NCBI GenBank assembly: GCA_030431075.1
Contig: JAUIJR010000007.1
Location: 1-35,069 of the forward strand
Source: Polyangia bacterium
GTDB taxonomy: Bacteria > Myxococcota_A > Polyangia > Nannocystales > Nannocystaceae
DNA: 35,069 bases
Direction: 5' to 3'
Shown: one piece after another, positions 18,290 through 25,599 of the stretch
How the letters are laid out: the number at the start of each line of letters is the position of its first letter
How positions within the stretch are numbered: position 1 is the stretch's first letter
Position numbers and translations under genes: made by a program
Notes under the pieces: model-generated
Database searches by the model: none
Told to the model about the DNA's origin: nothing
What the model saw: only the letters and a program-made list of their open reading frames with translations

Positions 18290-19840
18290 ATGGCGAGCGC
18301 CTACTTGGAGCCGGTCGCGGCCGGCCAGACGCGCTTTCGGCTGCACGGACTCGCGCCCGACGCCCGCGGGATCGTGGTCGGCCGCGAAGCGCTCTTGGTC
18401 TTCGACAGCCTCGATCGACTCGTGGCTTTTTTGGGGGCCTACTCGGTCGAGGCCAGCTTGGACGAGCTTTTGCCCCACACCTCGATCGAGCGCGGTCGTC
18501 GGCGCGGTGGGGGCATGGTCTTGATGCTGCGTTGCGCCGCCTCCGACGCCTACCAGCTCGACCGCCTGGCGCGCCTGGGCGCAGCGACCCGCGCGCGCTT
18601 GTTCGTCGGCGGCGCCAACCTCTTCGTGCGGGCCCGCGAACGCAAGGCGCCCTTCGGCTACGACCTCGCCGTCACGATCGAAGAGCTCGGGGCGCGTGCC
18701 CCCAACGAGGTCTTGGCCGTCGACCAACGCCACGTCGAGGCGCTCACCCCCGAGGGCACCTTGGACCCGGTCGAGCTGGTCTTGCGCCTGTCTTTGCGGC
18801 CCGCGCCGCTACCGGAGGCGGGGCTCGCCTCCGACCCCGAGCTTTGCGGCATGCGCGAGCTGGCCTTGGTCTTGGTGGCACCCGGCATCGCCGACCGCGT
18901 GCTGACCTACCTGTGGCATCGACGCGTGGCCATGGCGGGGGTGCGCTTGGCCTTGGGCGACGACGACGAGCCGAGCTTGTTGCTGCGCTTGCGCCAGCCC
19001 TCGGCCACTAGCTTGGAGGTGCTGCGCGGCATCCCGGGGGTGGAGCTGCTGGTGCCGGTCTCGCCCCGCGCGGCCGTGCAGCTGGGCTGGCGCCATCCGA
19101 TCCACCTCGCGGCCGCCGACAGCTGCCTTCCCGGGGACGAGATGTGCCTCTTTCGCGGGCGAGCCCAGCGTGTCGAGCGGCTCGAGGGGGCGCCGCGCTT
19201 CGTCGACGGCCGCTACTTGGTGCGGACCTCGCTCGAGGGAAATCTGCGCGAGATCGAGGGGGTCGAGGGCTTCGAAGCCAAGAGCTTGCAAGTCGACTTG
19301 CGCGTGCGCGAGAGCGGTCGCGTGCGCGAGATCAAGGCGCTGCTGGTCGACTGGGAGCACGTCGAGCTGCTCAAAAAGCTCATCTACGCCATCCCGCCCA
19401 GCGCGCTGGCCAGCGCGAGCGTCGTGCCCTTGATCGAGGGCTTGTTGGTGCTCGCCTCGCGACCGGGCGTGCCGGCGCGGGCCACCGGTGTCGACCTGGG
19501 CGCGATCATCCCGCTCGGCCGTCGCTACGTCGAGGTCGGGGCGGGCGTCTTGGTCGCCGACGGCTACGAGCTGTGGCCGCGGGTGCGTCCCAAGCTGGCG
19601 CGCGAGCTGCTGGGCCTGGGTGCGGACGACGTCGCCATCTTCTTGCACGGGCAGCAAAAGCCCCTGCGCATCGATGCGAGCAAGGTGCAAGCCCTCGACG
19701 CGGCCGCGGTCGCTCGCTTCTCGCCCCTCGAGGCCGCCTTGCGCGAAGGGGAGGCGCCCGCCTTGGGCGCGGGCGAGCTGCACAACGACCACCTGGGCCG
19801 CTTCGCCTTGTGGGGCTACCGCCGACGCGCGGAGCCTTGA
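18290..19840 (+). CDS. Unrecognised protein, first gene of MoxR-vWA operon (possible beta-propeller-type partner)
   Basis: 516 residues from the ATG at 18290. An earlier in-frame TTG at 18281 overlaps the -10 box and is unlikely. No signal peptide or membrane helix. Composition is Leu/Arg/Ala-rich with many short beta-strand-like pieces: GIVVGREALLVFDSLDRLVA near 25-44, MVLMLRCAASDAYQLDRL near 76-93, and repeated Gly-Val-Glu-type turns. The C-terminal 120 residues contain IIPLGRRYVEVGAGVLVADG and YELWPRVRPKLARELLGLG. I cannot assign a Pfam family by eye. Its place as first gene of a MoxR-vWA cluster is where beta-propeller 'bpX' proteins occur in described ternary systems, and the serial short strands are compatible with that, but this is inference only. 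The gene call itself is strong. Confidence 0.7.
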   Translation: MASAYLEPVAAGQTRFRLHGLAPDARGIVVGREALLVFDSLDRLVAFLGAYSVEASLDELLPHTSIERGRRRGGGMVLMLRCAASDAYQLDRLARLGAATRARLFVGGANLFVRARERKAPFGYDLAVTIEELGARAPNEVLAVDQRHVEALTPEGTLDPVELVLRLSLRPAPLPEAGLASDPELCGMRELALVLVAPGIADRVLTYLWHRRVAMAGVRLALGDDDEPSLLLRLRQPSATSLEVLRGIPGVELLVPVSPRAAVQLGWRHPIHLAAADSCLPGDEMCLFRGRAQRVERLEGAPRFVDGRYLVRTSLEGNLREIEGVEGFEAKSLQVDLRVRESGRVREIKALLVDWEHVELLKKLIYAIPPSALASASVVPLIEGLLVLASRPGVPARATGVDLGAIIPLGRRYVEVGAGVLVADGYELWPRVRPKLARELLGLGADDVAIFLHGQQKPLRIDASKVQALDAAAVARFSPLEAALREGEAPALGAGELHNDHLGRFALWGYRRRAEP

Positions 19841-19859
19841 GGGCCGAGAACGCTTTTCG

Positions 19860-21077
19860 ATGTCGCAGACCCTTCCGGAGTTCTTGGACGCCTTCGTGCG
19901 TCCCTTGCACGCGGGCGGCGAGCTGAAGATCGGCGCGCCGCTGGGCGTGAAGGACCTCGAGCGCTGGTCGGCCGACGCCGGCCTGCTCTACGACGACGAG
20001 CTCACCCGCTTGCGTCTGCTGCGGGCGACGCGCTGGTTCCCGACCCCCGCCTTGCCCGAGCCGACCCTCGAAGACCTCGCCTTGTGGATGGGGCAGTACA
20101 ACCTGCTCGCGCTCGATCACCCGGAGCGCGAGCGGGTATGGGCGCGGGCCTCGACCTGGGAGATGGCGGTGACGGCCACCCGCGCGCTCATCCACCGGGC
20201 CGCGCCGACCGACGCCAGCGAGCAGCTCGCCCGGCACGTGAGCGTCGACGCTTTTTTGGCGCTGCGCCGCAGCGATCAGATCGCGAGGGTGGGCGAGCAA
20301 AGCCGGCGCTACCCCGGCCAAGCCGCGCCCCGCTCGGTGCGCCGCATGGCGAGCATCGGCGAGATCGAGCTACTCGAAGAGCGTGTCGACTGGATCGACG
20401 CGGCCAAGAGCGGCGCGAGCTCGCGTCTGCTTCAGGACCTGAGCTGGGTCAGCCCCTTGACCGCCTTGATGAACCCGAGTTTTGCGCATCCGGGCTTCGA
20501 CCCGCGCATGCCGGCGACCTGGCTGCGCAACAGCTCGGGGGCGCGGGCCGTGGTGCACAGCTGGGCGCGCGTGGAGGACTGGGTCGGCACGGGCGCGAGC
20601 TTGATGCGCAGCTTGCTCGAGGCCCTCGGGCGCGAGGAGTTGGTGAGCGATGAGCCCGTCGCGCGCGGTCGCGGCGCGGAGGCCGAGCTGGAGGCCACCG
20701 GCGCCTCCGAGGACGACGAGGCGTCGCACGAGCTCGGCATGCTGCCCGCGGTCGAGAGCTACGGCCCGGCCGAACAAGCGGCCTTGCTCGGCGCGCTGGT
20801 GCATCTGCACTTTCTCAAGGTGATGGCCTTCGAGGCGCGCGTGACCCTCGGCGGTCGCAAGTCGCGGGCGGCGGCGCGTGCATTTTTGGCCCTTCCATTG
20901 CTGCTCTCGCGCTTCGAGGGGCGCTTGGGTGACCCGCTTTTGGGTGTCGAGGACCCCGATGCCCTGCGCCGCTGGGACGACTATTTGGGGCACCTGCGCG
21001 GCTTGGTGCCTTTGGACGTGCTGGAGAATCTGGTGGCGGCGCTGGTGGACCCGGTAGTACAAGGGGGCGCCCCATGA
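19860..21077 (+). CDS. Unrecognised protein of MoxR-vWA operon
   Basis: 405 residues starting at the ATG at 19860, 19 nt after the previous stop; the open frame extends back only as shadow. It appears mostly helical: DLERWSADAGLLYDDELTRL near 32-51, WTWEMAVTATRALIHRAA-like segments, and a long C-terminal helical part with AALLGALVHLHFLKVMAFEA and FLALPLLLSRFEGRLGD. An acidic linker (GASEDDEASHE, near 281-291) precedes the C-terminal domain. No known motif, signal or true membrane segment was seen. It overlaps the MoxR gene by 4 bp (ATGA), so it is probably a dedicated partner or adaptor of that ATPase. An odd feature is a conserved-looking WVSPLTALMNPSFAHPGFDP stretch in the middle, which might form a binding loop. 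Confidence 0.75.
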   Translation: MSQTLPEFLDAFVRPLHAGGELKIGAPLGVKDLERWSADAGLLYDDELTRLRLLRATRWFPTPALPEPTLEDLALWMGQYNLLALDHPERERVWARASTWEMAVTATRALIHRAAPTDASEQLARHVSVDAFLALRRSDQIARVGEQSRRYPGQAAPRSVRRMASIGEIELLEERVDWIDAAKSGASSRLLQDLSWVSPLTALMNPSFAHPGFDPRMPATWLRNSSGARAVVHSWARVEDWVGTGASLMRSLLEALGREELVSDEPVARGRGAEAELEATGASEDDEASHELGMLPAVESYGPAEQAALLGALVHLHFLKVMAFEARVTLGGRKSRAAARAFLALPLLLSRFEGRLGDPLLGVEDPDALRRWDDYLGHLRGLVPLDVLENLVAALVDPVVQGGAP

Positions 21078-22279
21078 ACGAGTTCACGCCGCCCATCGCG
21101 CAGAACCCGCCCGTCGGCTCCGGCCTTTCGCGGCGCCTGCAAGAGGCCGCGCAGAGTCTCGAGTCGCGCTTTTTGGGCAAAGAGGAGACCGTCCGCCTCT
21201 TGTTCATCAGCGCCTTGGCCGGCGAGCACATGGTGATGGTCGGCCCCCCGGGCACGGCCAAGTCGGCCCTGGTCCGCGCCTTTTCGCAGACCCTCGAGGC
21301 CAGCTACTACGACTACCTGCTCACGCGCTTCACCGAGCCCAACGAGATTTTTGGGCCGGTGGACATTCAGGCCTTTCGGGCCGGCAGCTACGAGCGGCGG
21401 ATCGAGGGCATGCTGCCCACGGCCGAAATCGCCTTCCTCGACGAGATCTTCAAGGCCAACAGCGCCATCTTGAACAGCCTGCTGACGCTGCTCAACGCGC
21501 GTAGCTTCACCCACGGCACCAAGACCGTGCGCGTGCCCTTGTTGTCGATGTTCGCGGCCAGCAACGAGGTGCCGACCGACGAGGCCTTGTCGGCGCTCTT
21601 CGACCGCTTCTTGTTGCGGGTGCACGTCGACTACCTCGACAGCTATCACTTTCGCGGCCTGCTCCAAAAAGGCGCCGCCCTCGAGGCCAAGGCCCTCGCG
21701 GACGAAGACGACATCAAGCCGGTGCTGCGCGCCGAGGACCTGCGCCGGGTCCAAGCCCGCTTCGGCGACCTGCTCGCGCGCATGCCCGAGGAGTTTTTGA
21801 CCACCTACAAGGGCCTGGTCTTTCAGCTGCGCTCCGAGGGCATCGGCTTGTCGGACCGTCGCGCGGTCAAGATGCTCAAGCTCTTCGCGGCCTCGGCCGT
21901 CTTCGACGGGCGCGAGCAGGTGAGCGACGCGGATTTCTTCGTGCTGCGCCACGTCTGGAACACGCCCGAGCAAGAGGAGATTTTGCAGGAGATCGTCGGG
22001 CCCGTGCTCGACCGTCACTACGAGCAAAATCCCCAGGCGCGTCGCGTGGGCGGCACGCCGGCCAACCTCGACGACCTGCTCGAAGAGCTCAAGATCATCC
22101 GCGAGACCCTGGCCAGCTCCGAGGTGCTCGGCGACATGCAGCTGTTCAGCCAGCTGCGCAACCTCGGCGACATCAAAGCCGCACTGCAGCGCATGGGCGA
22201 CAACCCGGCCGCGCAGCGCATGGTGGGCGAGGTCGACAAGCTCCTGGAGACGATGTTCGCGTCGAGTCGTTTCGCCTGA
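21074..22279 (+). CDS. MoxR-family AAA+ ATPase, RavA-like
   Basis: 401 residues, preceded by an AAGGGGG ribosome-binding site. AAA+ core: Walker A GPPGTAKS (57-64), Walker B IAFLDEI (119-125) continuing into FKANSAILNSLLTLLNAR, sensor-1 Asn 164 in FAASNEVP, and arginine finger near 178 in LFDRFLLRVHVDYLD. The wording around Walker B and sensor 1 is close to the RavA branch of MoxR. A C-terminal lid and helical tail complete it. MoxR ATPases form hexamers that remodel or activate partner proteins together with a vWA protein (RavA-ViaA, CbbQ-CbbO, GvpN and others). The partner here is encoded next. It is the best-conserved and most certain member of the cluster. Confidence 0.95.
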   Translation: MNEFTPPIAQNPPVGSGLSRRLQEAAQSLESRFLGKEETVRLLFISALAGEHMVMVGPPGTAKSALVRAFSQTLEASYYDYLLTRFTEPNEIFGPVDIQAFRAGSYERRIEGMLPTAEIAFLDEIFKANSAILNSLLTLLNARSFTHGTKTVRVPLLSMFAASNEVPTDEALSALFDRFLLRVHVDYLDSYHFRGLLQKGAALEAKALADEDDIKPVLRAEDLRRVQARFGDLLARMPEEFLTTYKGLVFQLRSEGIGLSDRRAVKMLKLFAASAVFDGREQVSDADFFVLRHVWNTPEQEEILQEIVGPVLDRHYEQNPQARRVGGTPANLDDLLEELKIIRETLASSEVLGDMQLFSQLRNLGDIKAALQRMGDNPAAQRMVGEVDKLLETMFASSRFA

Positions 22280-22333
22280 GGCGGGCGGCGCCGCCGGTAA
22301 GCGCATGAGAGGCTAGGCGAGGGGGCGGACGCG

Positions 22334-23779
22334 GTGGCCGAAGACACGGAGACGACGAACAAGGGCGAGGGCTCGGACTTCGGGCCCCGCGTCGAACGCG
22401 AGATCGGCGGCCTGGCCCTGAGCGAGGTCGAAGGTGGCGGGGCGATGAGCCTGATGCGCGCCGTCGCCTGGCACAACGTGCTCTCGCGCCTCGGCATCGC
22501 GGCGCCCCTGGTCGTGGTGCACGACGTGGGCAGCTTGCTCGCCGGCATCGGGCGCCCCACGCCGATCAGCCGGGGGCTCGGCGACCCGCGCCTGGGCGAG
22601 TCTTGGCGCACCTTGCTGGTCGAGTTCGCGGAGTCCGAGGTGGCCCGCCAAAGCGGGGGCTGGAAGCATCGCGACGAGATGGTGGGCGTCGTGCTCGCGC
22701 GCATCTTGGCCTCGATCACGCCGCAGCTGCCGCCCGACTTGCGGGTGCGCCGGCCCAAAGAGCTGCCGGTCGACGTGGCCCGCTACGCCCGCGTCGATCC
22801 GCGCTCGGCCTTCGCCCGCTACGAGCAAGACCACGCCCTGGGCTGGTTGCGCACGATGACGGCGTACCGCTTGCTCCCCTTGTTGGAGATCGAGCAGATC
22901 GACGTCGACGCGCTGCGCTTGATGGGCCTGTTTCGACCCGGTGGTGGCGGGGTGGGGGGCGTCGACCTGGCCGACCTCTACAGCGTGATCAGCTTGGCGC
23001 AGGGCTCGGACGTGGTCGATTTTTCGATGGAGCTTTTGCCCTCGCTGCTCGAGGTGCGCAAAGAGACCGGCCAGCAGAGCTTCGGCATCGACGGCTACGC
23101 CTCGATCGAGCGCCAGGGCACCATCGACAACTTGGTGCTCACGCAGCTCGCCTTCGACGACGAGGTCTTCGAGCAACGCATCATCGACCGCGAGCTCTTT
23201 TACTACACGCACGAAAAACAGCTCGAGAACGAGCGACGTGTGCATCACATCTTGGTCGACGGCTCGGCTTCGATGCGCGGGGTCCGGGAGGTCTTTGGCC
23301 GTGGGTTGGCCCTGGCCCTGGGCAAGCGCTTGGCCGTGCTCGGCGAAGAGGTTCGGCTGCGCTTTTTCGACAGCCGCTTGTACGAGGGCGTCCAAGTGGG
23401 CAGTGGGGGACACGCCGAAGTGCCCTACGTGCTCCAGTTTCGAGCCGAGCGCGGGCGCAACTACGCGGCCGTCTTGCGCCAGCTCGCGGCCGAACTCAGC
23501 GCACCCAGCCGCGACGACGCCAAGCCCCTGATCTACCTGCTGACCCACGGTGAGTCGCAGTTCCCGGTCGAAGAGGTGCAAGCGGTGGCTGCCCGCGCAC
23601 CGATCTACGGCGTGTACATCTTGCCGCGCGGGCCTTTGCGTCTCGACTACCTCGACTGGCTGCACCGCGTGCATGTGATCGACGAGGACGCCATCGCCCA
23701 CGGGCGACGCGCCGGGCGGGCGCGGCAGATCATCGATCAGGTCGAGACCGACCTCGATCGGCGCCGGAGGCCGCAGTGA
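22334..23779 (+). CDS. von Willebrand factor A domain protein (ViaA-like partner of MoxR)
   Basis: 481 residues from the GTG at 22334, with GAGGGGG as ribosome-binding site 8 nt upstream. The N-terminal 300 residues are helical and unassigned. The C-terminal vWA domain (about 302-470) has the MIDAS motif D-G-S-A-S at 309-313 (HHILVDGSASMRG), then VRLRFFDSRLYEG and LIYLLTHGESQFP. The second and third metal-site positions are unusual: Asn 376 (RGRNYAAV) where Thr is common, and His 405-Gly where Asp-Gly is common. In MoxR systems the vWA protein binds the ATPase and presents the target. A 4-bp GTGA overlap joins it to the next gene. Confidence 0.9.
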   Translation: MAEDTETTNKGEGSDFGPRVEREIGGLALSEVEGGGAMSLMRAVAWHNVLSRLGIAAPLVVVHDVGSLLAGIGRPTPISRGLGDPRLGESWRTLLVEFAESEVARQSGGWKHRDEMVGVVLARILASITPQLPPDLRVRRPKELPVDVARYARVDPRSAFARYEQDHALGWLRTMTAYRLLPLLEIEQIDVDALRLMGLFRPGGGGVGGVDLADLYSVISLAQGSDVVDFSMELLPSLLEVRKETGQQSFGIDGYASIERQGTIDNLVLTQLAFDDEVFEQRIIDRELFYYTHEKQLENERRVHHILVDGSASMRGVREVFGRGLALALGKRLAVLGEEVRLRFFDSRLYEGVQVGSGGHAEVPYVLQFRAERGRNYAAVLRQLAAELSAPSRDDAKPLIYLLTHGESQFPVEEVQAVAARAPIYGVYILPRGPLRLDYLDWLHRVHVIDEDAIAHGRRAGRARQIIDQVETDLDRRRRPQ

Positions 23780-25599
23780 TCGAGACCGGCGTCTTGTGGA
23801 CGCGGGCCGAGGCGGCGCTGCGCGTCCGGCGATGGTCGGATGCCTGGGTGCATCTGCGACAGCTCCTCGGCGCCGTCGACCGCATCGACTTCGAGTACGA
23901 AGAATGGCTGCGCGCGAGCATCGACGCGCTGCGGGCGATGGGCCACCTGGCCGAGGCACGCGCGTGCGGGGCCTACCTGGGTCAGGTCAGCTTGCCCAGC
24001 GAGGCCGAGCGACTGGGGTGGAGCGAAGCCGTCGAGGCGGGAAACCAAGGCGCCAAGCGGCGCGCCGCCCAGCTGGCCATCTACCTCGAGCACGCCGGCA
24101 AGCACCGCGAAGCGGCCGAGATCTTCGAGATTGCGCGGATGCCCATGCACCGCGCCGTCAGCCTCGAGCGCGCCGGCGCGGACGCGGATGCGGCCGAGAT
24201 CTGGCGCGAGCTCGTCGACGCGGACCGGCTGCGCGACCAGCCCTACGAACAAGCGCTCGTGAAGATCAACTACGGCCTTTGCCTCGAGCGTCTCGGCAGC
24301 GAGGAGGCGCGCTCGGCCATCGGTGCGGGCACGCGGGCGGTCGAGGAGGTCGCCGATCGCTTCGAGTCCGAGGGGCTACGCGAGCGGGCCTTCGACTGCT
24401 ACCAGCTGCTCGCGCGCGTCGGCATCGAGACCCAGGCCTTCGAAAACGTCGCCGAGGGCTTTTTGAACAGCGTGCGAATCTTGCGGGATGACGCGCTCAA
24501 GCGCGATGCCCTGCGCTTGTACGAGGCCTTCGCCAGCTTGGCCGACCAAGCGGGAGAACATCATGCGGTGGCCACGGTCTTGCGCGAGGCAGCCGAGTTC
24601 TGCGAGCGCAGCCGTTTGCCCTACGCCGAAGACTTGCGCATGCGCTCCGGTGAAGCCTGGATCCGGGCGGCCGAAGCCGCCGCCCAAGCCGGGCACCCCA
24701 ACCAGATCGTCGAGAACGCCTTTTTGGCCGCGGCCGAGGCCTTCGTCACCGTGCGGGCATTTCGACGCGCCGCGGCCGTCTACCGTGCCTTGGCGAGCCT
24801 CGAGCTGCGCGGCCGCGAACGCTACCAGCGACTGCTCGCGCGCTTGGGGGACGCGCCCGAAGACGGCCCGCGCCCGATCCCCGTGCCCGAGTTCATGAAG
24901 CGCCTGCCCGAGTACGAGGAGGTCTGGTACGTCGACCTCGCCGAGTGGGAGATCGCAGGCGACCCCTCGGCCATCGCCGCGGGGGTCTTGGCCGACCGAC
25001 GCTTCTCCGACTACGTGCGGCGCAACGCTTTGCTCTTGGTGCTCGACTTGGCCGAGAGCCCCGACATGGACGCGAGCGCCATTGTGCGCCGGCTGCAGTC
25101 GATCCGGGCCTATCCGGTGATCGCAGCTCTCGAGGCGCTCTTCGAGCGCGGCGACGCGCGCTTGCGCCAAGAGGTGGTGCAAGCCCTCGGCAAGGTCCGC
25201 TTCAAGCGCTCCTTTGCCGTCGTCATGCGGGCCTTGCGCTCCAGCGAGGGGGAGGTGCGTCGGGCCGCGCGGGGGGCCATCGAGCACCTCTACTTCCCGC
25301 ACGCCTTCGACCGTCTGCGCGCGATCTTCGAGGCCCGCGACCTGCCCGAAGCGAGCGAAGCGCGCAAGAAGGCCGTGGCCGCCATCGGCAAGATTCGTAC
25401 GCCAGACGCCGTCGAATTCCTTTGCGACCGTCTGCGCGAAGACGACCCCGAGCTGGCCGAGCAGGTCAAGGCCGCGCTCCAGGCGCTCAACGACACCGAC
25501 CTCGTGCCCTATCTGCGCGAGCAATCCGACATGGTGCCCGCGAAGTACCGTACCTTGTTGGAGGATGTCGCCTCGCGACTCGGACCCCGCACGCGCTGA
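23776..25599 (+). CDS. Helical repeat protein (TPR-like N-terminus, HEAT-like C-terminus)
   Basis: 607 residues from a GTG that overlaps the vWA gene stop by 4 bp. Residues 1-370 are helical with TPR-like pairs (for example SDAWVHLRQLLGAVDRIDFE, AAQLAIYLEHAGKHREAAE). Residues about 400-600 show successive HEAT-like repeats: YVRRNALLLVLDLAESPD, LRQEVVQALGKVRFKRSF, VRRAARGAIEHLYFPHAFDR and ARKKAVAAIGKIRTPDAVEF. HEAT/TPR solenoids hold other proteins, so this is probably the scaffold or substrate-recognition partner of the MoxR-vWA pair. No enzyme motif or signal peptide was seen. Confidence 0.85.
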   Translation: MIETGVLWTRAEAALRVRRWSDAWVHLRQLLGAVDRIDFEYEEWLRASIDALRAMGHLAEARACGAYLGQVSLPSEAERLGWSEAVEAGNQGAKRRAAQLAIYLEHAGKHREAAEIFEIARMPMHRAVSLERAGADADAAEIWRELVDADRLRDQPYEQALVKINYGLCLERLGSEEARSAIGAGTRAVEEVADRFESEGLRERAFDCYQLLARVGIETQAFENVAEGFLNSVRILRDDALKRDALRLYEAFASLADQAGEHHAVATVLREAAEFCERSRLPYAEDLRMRSGEAWIRAAEAAAQAGHPNQIVENAFLAAAEAFVTVRAFRRAAAVYRALASLELRGRERYQRLLARLGDAPEDGPRPIPVPEFMKRLPEYEEVWYVDLAEWEIAGDPSAIAAGVLADRRFSDYVRRNALLLVLDLAESPDMDASAIVRRLQSIRAYPVIAALEALFERGDARLRQEVVQALGKVRFKRSFAVVMRALRSSEGEVRRAARGAIEHLYFPHAFDRLRAIFEARDLPEASEARKKAVAAIGKIRTPDAVEFLCDRLREDDPELAEQVKAALQALNDTDLVPYLREQSDMVPAKYRTLLEDVASRLGPRTR

